Shown: positions 1-9,749, numbered from the stretch's first letter. The stretch: 60,743 nt of DNA from Sphingomonas sp. Leaf10 (GCF_001421245.1 NZ_LMKE01000013.1:16756-77498), one strand, 5' to 3'. Notes: generated by a model from the sequence alone, not told the origin. Made by a program: numbers and translations.

Positions 1-19
1 GAGGGGAGGACGACGTTCT

Positions 20-472
20 ATGGACCAGACCGACCGGAAACTGCTGCGCGTTCTGCAAGGCGACGGGCGCATCACCAATCAGGCGCTGGCCAGCCAGTGC
101 GGCATATCGCCCGCCGCCTGTTTCGAACGCGTCCGGCGGTTGCGCGAGGGCGGGGTCATTCGCGGCTATGCGGCGCTGCTCGACCCGGCAAAGCTCGACC
201 GGTCGCTGCTGGTGTTCATCGAAGTGCTGCTCGACCGCACGACCGACGACGTCTTCACCGCTTTTGCCCATCACGTCCGCGACCTGCCGGAAGTGTTGGA
301 ATGTCATATGGTTGCGGGCGGTTTCGACTATTTGTTGAAGGTTCGCATGGCCGATATGGCGGCGTATCGCGCGTTCCTCGGCCGGACGCTGACGACCGTA
401 CCGGGGGTGCGCGAGACGCGGACCTATGCGGTGCTGGAGGAGGTCAAGTCGACGACTGCGCTGCCATTGTGA
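20..472 (+). CDS. Lrp/AsnC family transcriptional regulator
   Basis: A 150-residue protein with the standard Lrp/AsnC layout. An N-terminal winged helix-turn-helix (about residues 3-50, opening MDQTDRKLLRVLQ) is followed by the ligand-binding RAM domain (about 65-145), with the effector-loop glycines in VAGGFDYLLKV. Family members bind amino acids as octamers and control amino-acid uptake or catabolism. A GGGGAGG ribosome-binding site about ten bases upstream supports the start. Its 3' end overlaps the convergent unknown gene by 29 bases. The target is not visible, because any regulated gene upstream lies outside the window. Confidence 0.93.
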   Translation: MDQTDRKLLRVLQGDGRITNQALASQCGISPAACFERVRRLREGGVIRGYAALLDPAKLDRSLLVFIEVLLDRTTDDVFTAFAHHVRDLPEVLECHMVAGGFDYLLKVRMADMAAYRAFLGRTLTTVPGVRETRTYAVLEEVKSTTALPL

Positions 473-1502
473 CCGGTCCGTCGCGATCGACGGTCACGTA
501 CACCAGTGTCTGGGTCATCAGCATATAGGCGATTTCGCCGAACGACATCGGCCCGGTCAGACCCGAGGTATGCCGCCCCTCCAGTCCGGCATAGGCATAG
601 TTCAGCACGCAGTTGCAACTGAACACGATCTCGCCACGCGGCGTGCCCAGCTGTTCGGCGAACAGGCGTTCATAATCGTCGATCGGCCGGGCGAAGCGAT
701 ATTCCATGCCGGGATGGACGGGCGCGAAGAAATTGACCTGGCCCCGGTCGGTGTCGACCCACTGCGTCGCGACATTGACCATCGCGCCATTATAGTCGGC
801 GACCAGCGGCAACCGGGTGTCGATGCCATGGGCGGCGATGTGGTCGACCAGCCGCGTCGGCACGCCATCGACCTTCGCCCATTCGACGGTGAAGGCCGGT
901 TCGTCGCCGACCTCGCCAAAGGTCAGTGCCGGGCCGTCGGTATCCGGGACGAAGAGGTTGACGATATCGATCCGCGCAAAGGCATCGTCGGGCAGCGCGA
1001 CGTGCAGCACCAGCGCCTTATCGGTCGATGCGGTGCCGGTGCGGCCATCGAATACCTTCGGCACGTCGATGCCAATGCGATCGTTCGCGACCCCGGTGAC
1101 CCATCCGGCCAGCGGGCGGGCGAACATGCCCGGCCATTCCAGGCTGTGCAGCGCAAAATCCTGCTGGATCGCGCTCTGCCCCGGCATCAGCACGATGGTA
1201 TAGCCATTGCCGGCACCACGTTCGGCCATGGTCGGCAGCGAAGCGCGGTCGAGCAGCCCGGCCCACGCGATGGTGGCGATGTCGGGCAGTTTCTGAACGA
1301 GGATGCGATCGCGGTCGAAGGTGCCACCGACCTCATGACTCATGAAGAATGGACTGGTGCCGCCGATCCAGTTGCCGCGCGGCAGAGCGGAGAGCGGCGC
1401 TTCCTCGGCCGCGAGGATCAGCGCCTCGCCAGCGTCGATCATCGCCGCGACCTCCGCCACCGAAAAGAGCGAGCGGGCGGCGTCGGGGAAAAGGCGGTTC
1501 AT
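444..1502 (-). CDS. Hypothetical protein, 352 aa
   Basis: I do not recognise the family with certainty. The start (MNRLFPDAARSLF) is chosen because it forms an ATGA overlap with the small gene upstream; the open frame continues further but without coding character. The protein is soluble-looking, with no signal peptide or membrane segment. The C-terminus has a Cys pair (FSCNCVLNYAYAG) followed by GPMSFGEIAYMLMTQT. This faintly recalls the end of FIST_C ligand-sensing domains (a Cys, then GP..FGEI), but that is a guess. It is probably co-translated with the 82-residue gene before it. Confidence 0.75.
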   Translation of the reverse strand: MNRLFPDAARSLFSVAEVAAMIDAGEALILAAEEAPLSALPRGNWIGGTSPFFMSHEVGGTFDRDRILVQKLPDIATIAWAGLLDRASLPTMAERGAGNGYTIVLMPGQSAIQQDFALHSLEWPGMFARPLAGWVTGVANDRIGIDVPKVFDGRTGTASTDKALVLHVALPDDAFARIDIVNLFVPDTDGPALTFGEVGDEPAFTVEWAKVDGVPTRLVDHIAAHGIDTRLPLVADYNGAMVNVATQWVDTDRGQVNFFAPVHPGMEYRFARPIDDYERLFAEQLGTPRGEIVFSCNCVLNYAYAGLEGRHTSGLTGPMSFGEIAYMLMTQTLVYVTVDRDGPVTMAAQSST

Positions 1503-1747
1503 CGGGCCGCTCCTGCAAAAATCGTCTGAAAGTCTTCGGCAGCGAAGCGCATATTGTCGGCGAAGAAGGTGCGCAGTTCCTCGATTACCGCCGGCCGGTT
1601 CGCATCTGGATGCTGATAGGCATGGGTCAGGCGAATCATCAGGATGCGCAGCGCGAGGCAGCGATAACCCGGCCGGGCGTGCCCCGACAGCAAATCGTGC
1701 CAGCGACCATCGCCGGCAGGGGGAATGACGTTGTTCATGTGATCCAT
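1499..1747 (-). CDS. Small hypothetical protein, 82 aa
   Basis: A short gene immediately upstream of the 352-residue protein, sharing an ATGA stop/start overlap with it, which indicates translational coupling. Two starts are possible: MDHMNN, or MNN three codons later. A GCAGG lies just ahead of the first, so it is used here. The product is mostly helical in character (ALRILMIRLTHAY, VIEELRTFFADNMRFAAEDF) and has no recognised domain. It may be a partner or chaperone for the larger protein; that rests only on the coupling. Confidence 0.6.
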   Translation of the reverse strand: MDHMNNVIPPAGDGRWHDLLSGHARPGYRCLALRILMIRLTHAYQHPDANRPAVIEELRTFFADNMRFAAEDFQTIFAGAAR

Positions 1748-1935
1748 GCGCCTGCAAGCGTTTGTTGTCGCGGAAATGGACCGGTTTCCGTAAAGATACC
1801 GTAACCCGGGCGATCGCGTGGTGCACGGTTCGCGGTGGCCAAGCGTCGCTTTGCCGCCCCGCAACCTTTCCGCCGTTGCGCAGGTTGAGCGCTGTGTTAG
1901 CTTTCCTGTCGAGATCCTGAACGGGAGACGAAATC

Positions 1936-2466
1936 ATGGTCGCCATCGCCGCTGCCCGCTGTTCGGTCCTTGCGCTGTTCGATGGACCGCCTCCGCCCGC
2001 GCTAGGCGAGGCGATCGAGCGGTTGCGCGCGACGCTGCTGCCGCTTGGTCGCGAAACCGATGGCGATCGCAATTTGCTGGGCGCGCGGATCGATCGCTTC
2101 GTGGGCGAGGCGGATCGGCAGGTTATCCTGTTGGCGCATGGCGCCGGCTGTCGTGCGGCGGCATGGTGGGCGCGGTTGTCGCCCAGCCATTATGTGCAGC
2201 GCGTCGCCGGGGCGATCCTGGTCGATCCGACGACCCAAGCCGGTGCGGACCGGTTCGCGTCGCCCGCGACATTTCTGCCGTTCCGGTCGGTGACGGTCGA
2301 CCGCTCGGGCCAGATCGAGGCACTGGCCCGCGAATGGGGCAGCGAGTTGCTGGCGCCGGACAGCGCGGTGCGTGGTGGCGGGTTGCTCGGACTGATCGAG
2401 CGGTTGAGCGGCGCGGTGGTCGCGCATGATGTGCGGACGGCGGAGAAACTGGCTCGGTTGCGGTAG
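1936..2466 (+). CDS. RBBP9/YdeN-like alpha/beta hydrolase, probably inactive
   Basis: A 176-residue protein that follows the short RBBP9/YdeN serine-hydrolase fold from the nucleophile elbow (VILLAHGAGCRAAAWW) through GAILVDP, FLPFRSVTV and ALAREWGSELL. In this family the elbow reads GHSxGC. Here the nucleophile position is Gly69 (AHGAGC). The later regions that normally carry the acid (DPY) and base (GH) read VDRSGQ and APDSAVRGG, so all three catalytic residues appear to be missing. It is likely a pseudoenzyme with a binding role. A GGGAGACG site precedes the ATG. It stands alone between divergent and repeat regions. Confidence 0.75.
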   Translation: MVAIAAARCSVLALFDGPPPPALGEAIERLRATLLPLGRETDGDRNLLGARIDRFVGEADRQVILLAHGAGCRAAAWWARLSPSHYVQRVAGAILVDPTTQAGADRFASPATFLPFRSVTVDRSGQIEALAREWGSELLAPDSAVRGGGLLGLIERLSGAVVAHDVRTAEKLARLR

Positions 2467-2496
2467 GGGATCCTCTCCGCCTTCCCTTTCCCCATT

Positions 2497-2618
2497 CCCG
2501 TTCGCTTCGAGCGCAGGTTCGAGCCTGTAGAGAACCGTAGTCGAGAAGGTGGTGCCCAAGAGAGGCGTTCTCGACGGACGCTTCTCGACTTCGCTCGAAG
2601 CTGCTCGAACCGAACGGG
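2497..2618. repeat. Inverted-repeat element in intergenic region
   Basis: The 342-base gap between the hydrolase-like gene and the next Lrp gene holds no gene, but it holds two fold-back units. This first one begins CCCGTTCG and ends with the complement CGAACGGG. It has further pairing inside (CTTCGAGC with GCTCGAAG, GTCGAGAAG with CTTCTCGAC). It probably forms a cruciform or RNA stem-loop. It lies where the + strand gene and the - strand Lrp gene converge, so it may help end transcription from both sides. Confidence 0.6.
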
Positions 2619-2662
2619 AAAAAGTTGAGTTGGTCAGGTCTCGCGGGGATGGGAAATTCATT

Positions 2663-2776
2663 CCGTTCGTGCTGAGTAGGGGCTGAGCTTGTCGAAGACC
2701 CGTATCGAAGCACACGCCTCGGACTGTCCTTCGATACGCCCTTTCGACAAGCTCAATGGCTACTCAGGACGAACGG
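2663..2776. repeat. Fold-back repeat, family A copy 1
   Basis: A 114-base near-palindrome running from CCGTTCGTGCTGAGTAGG to CTACTCAGGACGAACGG. Paired internal blocks include GAGCTTGTCGAA with TTCGACAAGCTC and CGTATCGAAG with CTTCGATACG. A second copy in inverted orientation lies at 45610-45721, so this is a dispersed element rather than a local terminator. Repeats with these terminal words are common between genes in sphingomonads (general knowledge, not checked here). Confidence 0.8.
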
Positions 2777-2808
2777 AGACTCGCGCGAACGGGGGTGTGG
2801 CGTAACCC

Positions 2809-3264
2809 CTACCCCCGCCGCCGTGGCATCAGCGCATTGCGCATCGCGAAACTCGAATTGATCCGCGTCACGCCGGGCAGCCGCGAGAGGATATCGGTGT
2901 GCAGCGCCTCGTACGCCGCCGCCGACTCCACCGCAACGCGCAGCCAGTAATCGGACTGGCCGGTCATCAGCCAACATTCCTGAATTTCGGCATGGCGGCG
3001 CACCGCCGCTTCGAAGCGGGAGAGATATTCCTCGGTCTGTCGCTCCAGCGTCACCTGTACGATCACAGTCGCGCCGTGATCGCCGGGGTCGGCGCGGGTG
3101 ACGACGGTGTAGCCGCGAATGACGCCGGCATCCTCCAGCAGCCGCACCCGGCGCAGGCAGGCCGATGGCGACAGGCCGACCTCCGCCGCGAGGGCGTTGT
3201 TGGTCCGGCGGGCATCAAGCCGGAGCAGGTTGAGCAATTTGCGGTCGATCGCGTCGAGGTTCAT
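2809..3264 (-). CDS. Lrp/AsnC family regulator, probable regulator of the dad genes
   Basis: A 151-residue Lrp/AsnC protein: winged HTH (residues about 4-55, MNLDAIDRKLLNLLRLD) and RAM domain with the conserved QECWLMTGQSDYWLRV core. It is transcribed away from alr-dadA across a gap of about 100 bases. This divergent arrangement is typical of regulators such as DadR/Lrp that switch on D-amino-acid dehydrogenase and alanine racemase in response to alanine. That function is inferred from position and family only. It resembles the first Lrp protein of the window only at family level. Confidence 0.92.
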   Translation of the reverse strand: MNLDAIDRKLLNLLRLDARRTNNALAAEVGLSPSACLRRVRLLEDAGVIRGYTVVTRADPGDHGATVIVQVTLERQTEEYLSRFEAAVRRHAEIQECWLMTGQSDYWLRVAVESAAAYEALHTDILSRLPGVTRINSSFAMRNALMPRRRG

Positions 3265-3368
3265 GCAATGTTGCTTTCATACCGCACGACGTTGCGCGAA
3301 CGAGCTATTATCGACAATCCTGCGCCACAAACGCACATTTTGCACGTAAATCCGCATTAAGATCCGCA
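3265..3368. promoter_or_regulatory. Divergent control region between lrp-like gene and alr-dadA
   Basis: A 104-base gap between two divergent genes must hold both promoters and presumably the Lrp sites. It is more AT-rich than its surroundings, including GAGCTATTATCGACAATC and CACATTTTGCACGTAAAT. I cannot assign -35/-10 boxes or an operator with confidence. Confidence 0.45.
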
Positions 3369-4496
3369 ATGGAGACGATACCGCTTATGACGCTGACCGT
3401 CGACCTGAACGCGCTGGCCACCAACTACCGGATCGTCGCGGAGACGGTCGCGCCGGCGCGGGTCGCGGGGGTGGTGAAGGCCGATGGCTATGGGCTGGGT
3501 GCGGCGCTGGTCGTCGGAGCGCTCTATGGCGCGGGGTGCCGCGATTTTTTCGTTGCGCTGACCGGAGAGGCGAGCGCGCTCCGGCCGTCATTGCCGATCG
3601 ATTCGCGGTTGTTCGTGCTGAACGGCATTGCGCCGGGCGAGGAAGCGGCGCTGATCGCGGCGGATGCGGTGCCGGTGTTGAACTGTCCGGCGGACATCGC
3701 CCGCTGGGCGGCGGCGGCGCGGATCGTCGGGCGACGGCTGCCGGCGGCGGTGCAGGTCGACAGCGGCATGTCGCGGCTGGGCCTGTCCCCCGGCGACGTC
3801 GCGGCATTGGCAGCCGACGGCGGACCGCTGGTCGATCTCGATATCGTGCTGATCATGAGCCATCTGGCGTGCGGCGACGAACCGGATGCGGCGGCCAATG
3901 CGGCACAGCGGGCGCGGTTTGCGGAACTGGCGGCGATGCTGCCACCTGCCCCCCGTTCGCTCGCCAATTCGGGCGGGGCGTTTCTCGGCGCCGGGTTTCA
4001 TGGCGATCTGGTGCGGCCGGGGATCGCGCTGTACGGCGCGGCGCCGCAGATGGGGCGCGACAATCCGATGCGGCCGGTGGTGTCGCTCGACGCGCGGATC
4101 GCGCAGTGGCGCGACGTACCGGCGGGGACCGGGGTCGGGTACGGCCTGACCTCGGTCGCGGCGCATGACCGGCGGATCGCGACGCTGTCCTATGGCTATG
4201 CCGATGGCTGGCCGCGGTCGCTGAGCAATCGGGGGGCGGCCTATGTCGGCGGCCATCGTGCGCCGATCGCCGGGCGGGTGTCGATGGACAGCATCTGCAT
4301 CGACGTGACCGACGTGCCGGCGGACGTGCTGGCGGCGGCGGGCCATGCCGAATTGATCGGACCGCACCAGACGATCGACAAGGTCGCCGAGGATGCGGGG
4401 ACGATCGCCTATGAAATCCTGACCGGGCTGCGCCACCGCCATGCGCGCCGGATCTTGGGCGTACAGCAAGAGGGGGCAGTGCAATGCGCGTCGTGA
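3369..4496 (+). CDS. alr: Alanine racemase, catabolic type
   Basis: A PLP-dependent racemase interconverting L- and D-alanine. The N-terminal TIM barrel carries the Schiff-base lysine Lys37 in VVKADGYG. The substrate-side motif VDSGMSRLG and the second-domain motif [12 protein letters not shown], holding the catalytic tyrosine, are present, as is [13 protein letters not shown] near the end. At 375 residues it is close to full length. A second ATG six codons later (MTLTVDL) is a plausible alternative start. The stop overlaps dadA by 13 bases, so the pair should convert L-alanine to D-alanine and then to pyruvate. That makes this the catabolic (dadX-like) enzyme rather than a cell-wall supplier, although no other alr is visible for comparison. 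Confidence 0.93.
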   Translation: METIPLMTLTVDLNALATNYRIVAETVAPARVAGVVKADGYGLGAALVVGALYGAGCRDFFVALTGEASALRPSLPIDSRLFVLNGIAPGEEAALIAADAVPVLNCPADIARWAAAARIVGRRLPAAVQVDSGMSRLGLSPGDVAALAADGGPLVDLDIVLIMSHLACGDEPDAAANAAQRARFAELAAMLPPAPRSLANSGGAFLGAGFHGDLVRPGIALYGAAPQMGRDNPMRPVVSLDARIAQWRDVPAGTGVGYGLTSVAAHDRRIATLSYGYADGWPRSLSNRGAAYVGGHRAPIAGRVSMDSICIDVTDVPADVLAAAGHAELIGPHQTIDKVAEDAGTIAYEILTGLRHRHARRILGVQQEGAVQCAS

Positions 4497-5734
4497 TCCT
4501 GGGCGCGGGGGTGATCGGCGTCACCTCGGCATGGTATCTGGCACAGGCGGGCCATGAGGTCGTGGTGATCGACCGGCAGGCGGGGCCGGCGCTGGAGACC
4601 AGCTTCGCCAATGCCGGGGAGATTTCGCCGGGCTATGCCTCGCCCTGGGCCGCGCCGGGCATTCCGGCCAAGGCGGTGAAGTGGCTGTTCATGGAACATG
4701 CCCCGCTGATCCTGCGGCCGCAATTCGACCTGGCGATGCTGCGCTGGCTGGTGGCGATGCTCGGCAACTGCAACGCGCGCGACTATGCGGTGAACAAGGC
4801 GCGGATGGTGCGGCTGGCCGAATATAGCCGCGACAAGCTGATCGAGCTGCGCGGCGCGACCGGCATTTCCTATGACGAGCGGTCGCAGGGGACGCTGCAA
4901 CTGTTCCGCGAAGAGAAGCAGCTGGCCGGAATCGACAAGGATATCGCGGTGCTGAAGGCCGACGGCGTCGCCTATGAGGTGCTCGACCGCGCCGGGTGCA
5001 TCGCCGCCGAGCCGGGACTGGCCGGGAGTAACCAGCCATTGGCGGGCGGCCTGCGCCTGCCGGGCGACGAGACCGGCGATTGCTTCAAGTTCACCAACAC
5101 GCTGGCGCAGATGGCGGCGGATGCCGGGGTCGAGTTCCGCATGGGGACGACGATCCAGCGACTGGTACGACAGGGCGACCGGATCACCGGGGTCGAGACC
5201 GATGCCGGGACGGTGACCGGCGACGCGTATCTGGTGGCGATGGGCAGTTTCTCGCCGAAGCTGGTGGCGCCGCTGGGAATGCGGGTGCCGGTCTATCCGG
5301 TGAAGGGTTATTCGATCACCGTGCCGATCGTCGACGAAGCCCGCGCGCCGGTGTCGACGCTGCTCGACGAGAGTTACAAGGTGGCGATCACCCGGCTGGG
5401 CGACCGCATCCGCGTCGGCGGCATGGCGGAGATTTCGGGGTTCAACAACGATTTGCCCGAAGCACGACGGGCGACGCTGGAATATTCGCTGGGCAGCCTG
5501 TTCCCGGGAGCGGGCGATACGTCGCGGGCGAGTTTCTGGAGCGGGCTGCGTCCGATGACACCCGACAGCACGCCGGTGCTGGGGCCGACCAAATTCGGCA
5601 ACCTGTTCCTGAACACCGGGCACGGGACGCTCGGATGGACGATGGCGTGCGGATCGGCGGCGGTGATCGCCGATCTGATGTCGGGCAAGCGCGCCGCGAT
5701 CGAAACGGCCGACCTGTTGATCGCGCGTTATTGA
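4484..5734 (+). CDS. dadA: D-amino acid dehydrogenase
   Basis: A 416-residue FAD enzyme oxidising D-alanine and other D-amino acids to 2-oxo acids, with electrons passed to the respiratory chain. It begins with the dinucleotide-binding motif [21 protein letters not shown], followed by the family hallmark [20 protein letters not shown]. The C-terminal FAD contact region [16 protein letters not shown] and the [13 protein letters not shown] segment are typical of DadA. The start lies inside the end of alr, so translation is coupled. The 3' end overlaps the convergent EAL gene by seven bases. Confidence 0.95.
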   Translation: MRVVILGAGVIGVTSAWYLAQAGHEVVVIDRQAGPALETSFANAGEISPGYASPWAAPGIPAKAVKWLFMEHAPLILRPQFDLAMLRWLVAMLGNCNARDYAVNKARMVRLAEYSRDKLIELRGATGISYDERSQGTLQLFREEKQLAGIDKDIAVLKADGVAYEVLDRAGCIAAEPGLAGSNQPLAGGLRLPGDETGDCFKFTNTLAQMAADAGVEFRMGTTIQRLVRQGDRITGVETDAGTVTGDAYLVAMGSFSPKLVAPLGMRVPVYPVKGYSITVPIVDEARAPVSTLLDESYKVAITRLGDRIRVGGMAEISGFNNDLPEARRATLEYSLGSLFPGAGDTSRASFWSGLRPMTPDSTPVLGPTKFGNLFLNTGHGTLGWTMACGSAAVIADLMSGKRAAIETADLLIARY

Positions 5735-7713
5735 TCGAGCAGCTTTTCCAGCGCCGGGACGGTGAGCGGTCCGGCGCACAGGAATCCCTGATATAATTGG
5801 CAGCCTTCGGTCGCGAGCGCGTCGCGTTGTTCGACCGTCTCGACCCCCTCGGCGATGATCGTCAGGTCGAGCGAGCGCGCCATGTCGATGACGCCGCGCA
5901 CCACCACCCGGTCGCGATGCGACCCGAGGATATCCTGCGTCATCCGCCGGTCGAGCTTGAGATAGTCCAGCGGCAGCGCCTTCAGATAGGCGAGGCTGGA
6001 ATAGCCGGTGCCGAAATCATCGATCGCGACCCGGCATCCCGCCGCGCGCAGCGTCGCCAGCAGCCCCGCAGCCTCGCCAAGTTCGGCGATCAACCCGCTT
6101 TCAGTGATCTCGACGGTCAGCCGGTCGCGCGGGAAGCGGCTGGCATCGGCGCGCGCCAGCAGCGTATCGGCGAAATCGGCATGGGCGATATCCTCGGCCG
6201 TGACGTTGATCGACAGGCGCAGGCCGGACAGCGGCGCCGCCCAGCCGGCGGCGATGCGCAGCGCGCGGTGCTGGACGTGCCCCGACAGCGCCTCGACCAG
6301 CCCGGCCCGGGCGGCGGCGGCGAAGAGCAGTTCGGCGCCCAGTTCGCCGCGATCGGGATGGTCCCAGCGCGCCAGCGCCTCGACCCCGACGATCGCGCCG
6401 GACAGCAGGTGGACCTGCGGCTGGAACCGAATGCCGATCTCGCCGCGATCGATCGCGCGCAGGATTTCCGATGCCAGCGATTCGACTTCGTCGACGGGAC
6501 GGTGGGCCTGCGCCTGATCGGCCGTACTGCCGGACAGGCCGCTGCCGACCCGGTGCAGCAACGCCCCGCCATCCTCATCGGCGTGGACCATGCCATAGGC
6601 CTGTTGCAGCGTCAGCGTCACCATCACGCTGCCGGCGACGAACGGCCGGGCCAGCGCCTGCGCCAGCGCGGTGTCGAGCCCGGCATCTGCCCCATGCGGC
6701 AGCAGCACCGCAAAGTCGGCGCCACCCAGCCGCGCCAGCGCCGCGCGCGCCACCCCGGCGTCACGCACCGCACGTTCGATCCGCCGCTCGACCGCGCGCA
6801 ACAGGGTATCCCCCGCGCCGCGCCCCTGTTGCCGGTTGACCGCATCGATCCCGGCGACGGTCAGCATCCGTACGCCCGGCCGTTCGCCGGCAAGGATGCG
6901 GCGGTCGAGCCATGCGCGCGCGCCCGCCAGGTCGCGTACCGACCCCAGCGCCTCGCGCACCGCCGCCCCGATATCGCCGATCCGCGCGAGCGGTTCGACC
7001 AGGGCGTGCAGCCGGTGGGTATGCGGATCGCGCGCGACATGCTGCACCGCCCGCCCCAGCCCCGGCAGATCATGGGCGAAGGCGGTGGCGGGCAGCGTAT
7101 CGCCCAGCCGCCGGATCGCGTTCAGCGCGGTCCGCCGCCCCGCCCGCCCGATCGTGCGCAGCGCCGCGCGCGAAGATCCGAGTTCGGGCAGACCGGTCGC
7201 CTGCGCCAATGCCGGGGTCAGTTGCAGCGTGCCGCGTTCATCGTCGTGCCGCCAGCCGAGCGCGGCACCGCCGCCGGCCTGCGGATCGTGCCAGCCCCCG
7301 CCCATGCGCACGACATGACGCTCGGCCGAGCGCACCGCCTGCAGCAGCACCTCCGCAGCGATCGGACTGACGAGCAGATGGGTCGCGCCGGCATCGTGCA
7401 GTTCGCCCAGCCGGTCGCTGTCGTTGCGCGAGAGCAGGACCACCAGCGCATCGCCATGACCGGCGACCTGCGCCAGTTCGGCGGTAGCGGCGATCCCCGC
7501 CTCCACCGCGCCCCGCGCGTCGATGATGGTGATCGCGGCACCGCTGGCGGCGACGCGCTGCCGCAACCCCTCCGCCCGTCGGGCAGCGACGACATGCCAG
7601 CCGCCCCGCGACAGGATCGCGGCCAATTCGTCGCGCTGCCGGAACGACAACAGGAACAGCGCGCGCTGTCGCGCGGCGTCCTCACCCTGCCAACCGGTCA
7701 TGCCCCCCGTCAT
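5728..7713 (-). CDS. EAL-domain c-di-GMP phosphodiesterase with degenerate GGDEF and receiver-like N-terminus
   Basis: A 661-residue protein with three parts. Residues about 10-135 resemble a CheY-like receiver ([18 protein letters not shown]). Then comes a GGDEF domain whose signature is GGADF (330-334) instead of GG(D/E)EF, so cyclase activity is unlikely. The EAL domain has EALARW (445-447 EAL), [24 protein letters not shown] and EGVET, so the phosphodiesterase site looks intact. It probably hydrolyses c-di-GMP, with the GGDEF part acting as a GTP sensor. The start is the first ATG of the coherent domain region; the frame upstream lacks coding character. A second ATG lies four codons in. 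Confidence 0.88.
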   Translation of the reverse strand: MTGGMTGWQGEDAARQRALFLLSFRQRDELAAILSRGGWHVVAARRAEGLRQRVAASGAAITIIDARGAVEAGIAATAELAQVAGHGDALVVLLSRNDSDRLGELHDAGATHLLVSPIAAEVLLQAVRSAERHVVRMGGGWHDPQAGGGAALGWRHDDERGTLQLTPALAQATGLPELGSSRAALRTIGRAGRRTALNAIRRLGDTLPATAFAHDLPGLGRAVQHVARDPHTHRLHALVEPLARIGDIGAAVREALGSVRDLAGARAWLDRRILAGERPGVRMLTVAGIDAVNRQQGRGAGDTLLRAVERRIERAVRDAGVARAALARLGGADFAVLLPHGADAGLDTALAQALARPFVAGSVMVTLTLQQAYGMVHADEDGGALLHRVGSGLSGSTADQAQAHRPVDEVESLASEILRAIDRGEIGIRFQPQVHLLSGAIVGVEALARWDHPDRGELGAELLFAAAARAGLVEALSGHVQHRALRIAAGWAAPLSGLRLSINVTAEDIAHADFADTLLARADASRFPRDRLTVEITESGLIAELGEAAGLLATLRAAGCRVAIDDFGTGYSSLAYLKALPLDYLKLDRRMTQDILGSHRDRVVVRGVIDMARSLDLTIIAEGVETVEQRDALATEGCQLYQGFLCAGPLTVPALEKLLDQ

Positions 7714-7986
7714 TCCGCGATTGTATGAGGCGGCCGGCGCGGCGGCAATGGACAGCTTGTATGGTTCGGTGGCGGACGGAGGGGTCGGGTCGCCCTGCCC
7801 CCCGAGGAGGGAAAACCTCGGCGCAGGGGTATGATAAGAGGCTGGCTGCCGGGCAACGCATACCATGCGTGCGATGCGCGTTTGCGGCGGCGGCCGTCGC
7901 CCGAACGATGCGGCATGGATGCATCCAGCGTTCCCGGACCGCCTGCGCCTTGTCCTCCCCCGCATCCGCTCCTAACTTGGCGCATA

Positions 7987-8985
7987 ATGTCCTGCGCCCC
8001 CAACCTGATCGACGCGCATGGCCGCACCATTCGCTACCTGCGGATATCCGTTACCGATCGCTGCGACCTGCGTTGTCGGTATTGCATGGCGGAGGCGATG
8101 ACCTTCCTGCCGCGTGCCAAGGTATTGAGCCTTGAGGAAATCGCGCTGATCGCCGAGCGGTTCGTCGCACGCGGGATCGACAAGATCCGGCTGTCGGGCG
8201 GCGAGCCGCTGGTGCGGCGGGGCGTGACCGAATTGTGCCAGCGGCTGGGGCGGATGGTCGGAGGCGGCCTTGACGAGCTGACCATGACGACCAACGCCAC
8301 ACGGCTGCGCGACCATGCGCCGGCACTGGCCGATGCCGGTATTCGCCGGATCAATGTCAGCCTCGACAGCCTCGATCCCGCCACCTTCCGCTATGTCACG
8401 CGCCACGGTGATGTTGCGCAGGTGATCGATGGCATCGCCGCTGCGCGGGAGGCGGGCATCGCCGTCAAGATCAACATGGTCGTCCTGAAGGGGCTGAACG
8501 AGGATCAGGTCGGCGACATGCTCGACTGGTGCGGGCGCGAGGGGCATGACCTGTCGCTGATCGAAACGATGCCGCTGGGCGCGATCGACGAGGACCGCAC
8601 CGATCGCTTCGTGCCGTTGACGCGGGTGTTCGATACGCTGTCGCAGCGTTTCACGCTGACCCGCGACACGCACCGTACCGGCGGGCCGGCGCGGTACTGG
8701 CGGGTCGGGGAGCATGGCAACCGGCTGGGGCTGATATCGCCGCTGACCGCGAATTTCTGTGCGGGGTGCAACCGCATCCGGCTGACGACCGAGGGCAAGC
8801 TGTATCTGTGCCTCGGCCATGACGATCATGTCGATCTGAAGGAGGCGCTCCGCACCGGCGGGCTGGAGGCGGTCGATGCCGCGCTCGACGCCGCCTTGCC
8901 GCGCAAGCCCGCCGCGCATGATTTCCGTATCGAGGCTGGGGCTGCCCCCGCCGTCGCCCGTCACATGAGCGTCACCGGCGGATGA
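7987..8985 (+). CDS. moaA: GTP 3',8-cyclase MoaA (molybdenum cofactor synthesis)
   Basis: A radical-SAM enzyme that starts molybdopterin synthesis from GTP. The N-terminal cluster motif CxxxCxxC is present (Cys26, Cys30, Cys33 in CDLRCRYC). The C-terminal second cluster is FCAGC plus Cys275 (Cys258, Cys261, Cys275). The chain ends in the conserved Gly-Gly tail (VTGG) needed with MoaC. The start MSCAPNLIDAHGR is chosen because homologues begin about here; the longer upstream frame has no coding character. At 332 residues the length is typical. The stop overlaps the NAD kinase start by four bases. Confidence 0.96.
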   Translation: MSCAPNLIDAHGRTIRYLRISVTDRCDLRCRYCMAEAMTFLPRAKVLSLEEIALIAERFVARGIDKIRLSGGEPLVRRGVTELCQRLGRMVGGGLDELTMTTNATRLRDHAPALADAGIRRINVSLDSLDPATFRYVTRHGDVAQVIDGIAAAREAGIAVKINMVVLKGLNEDQVGDMLDWCGREGHDLSLIETMPLGAIDEDRTDRFVPLTRVFDTLSQRFTLTRDTHRTGGPARYWRVGEHGNRLGLISPLTANFCAGCNRIRLTTEGKLYLCLGHDDHVDLKEALRTGGLEAVDAALDAALPRKPAAHDFRIEAGAAPAVARHMSVTGG

Positions 8986-9749
8986 CGCGCCTCGCCCTGC
9001 TCGCATCGCCGACGGCGCAGGCGCGGGCCGCCGAGGAGACGCTGCGCGCCCGCTACGAGTTTCGCGGCGTCGAGGATGCCGACCTGATCGTGGCACTGGG
9101 CGGGGACGGGTTCCTGTTGCAGGTGCTGCACATGCTGCTGGAGCGGCGGCGGACGGTACCGGTGTTCGGCATGAACCTCGGCACGGTCGGGTTCCTGATG
9201 AACGAGTGGCGGATGGATGAGCTGGAGCGGCGATTGGGCCGGGCCAAGCCGTTCCGGGTATCGCCGCTGACGATGACTGCGACGACGATGGACGGCGAGC
9301 TGCGCGTGCTGCCCGCGATCAACGAAGTTTCGCTGCTGCGCGAGACGCGGCAGACGGCGAAGCTGGAAGTAGCGGTCAACGACCGGGTGGTGATGCCCGA
9401 ACTGGTATGCGACGGCATCCTCGCCGCGACGCCGGCCGGGTCGACGGCGTACAACCTGTCCGCCAATGGTCCGATCCTGCCGATGGGATCGGCAATGCTG
9501 GCGCTGACCCCGATCAGCCCGTTCCGCCCCCGGCGCTGGCGTGGCGCGATCCTGCCCGACAAGGCGCGGATCACGCTCAAGGTGCTGGAGCCGGAGAAGC
9601 GCCCGGTATCGGCGGTCGCCGACCAGCGCGAGGTGCGCGACGTGGCGCAGGTCGATATCGCGATCGACCGCGTGCGCGACCTGACGCTGTTGTTCGATCC
9701 CGAACATGCGCTGGATGACCGGATCACCATGGAGCAGTTTGCGGGGTAG
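8982..9749 (+). CDS. nadK: NAD kinase
   Basis: A 255-residue ATP-NAD kinase making NADP+. The nucleotide-binding GGDG motif (residues 40-43) lies in IVALGGDGFLLQ. The conserved NEVSLLRE segment and the DGILAATPAGSTAYNLSANGPILP region, the signature of the second domain, follow. It is at the short end for the family, as usual in alphaproteobacteria. ATGA overlap with moaA indicates one transcript, although the two activities have no direct pathway link. Confidence 0.95.
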   Translation: MTRLALLASPTAQARAAEETLRARYEFRGVEDADLIVALGGDGFLLQVLHMLLERRRTVPVFGMNLGTVGFLMNEWRMDELERRLGRAKPFRVSPLTMTATTMDGELRVLPAINEVSLLRETRQTAKLEVAVNDRVVMPELVCDGILAATPAGSTAYNLSANGPILPMGSAMLALTPISPFRPRRWRGAILPDKARITLKVLEPEKRPVSAVADQREVRDVAQVDIAIDRVRDLTLLFDPEHALDDRITMEQFAG

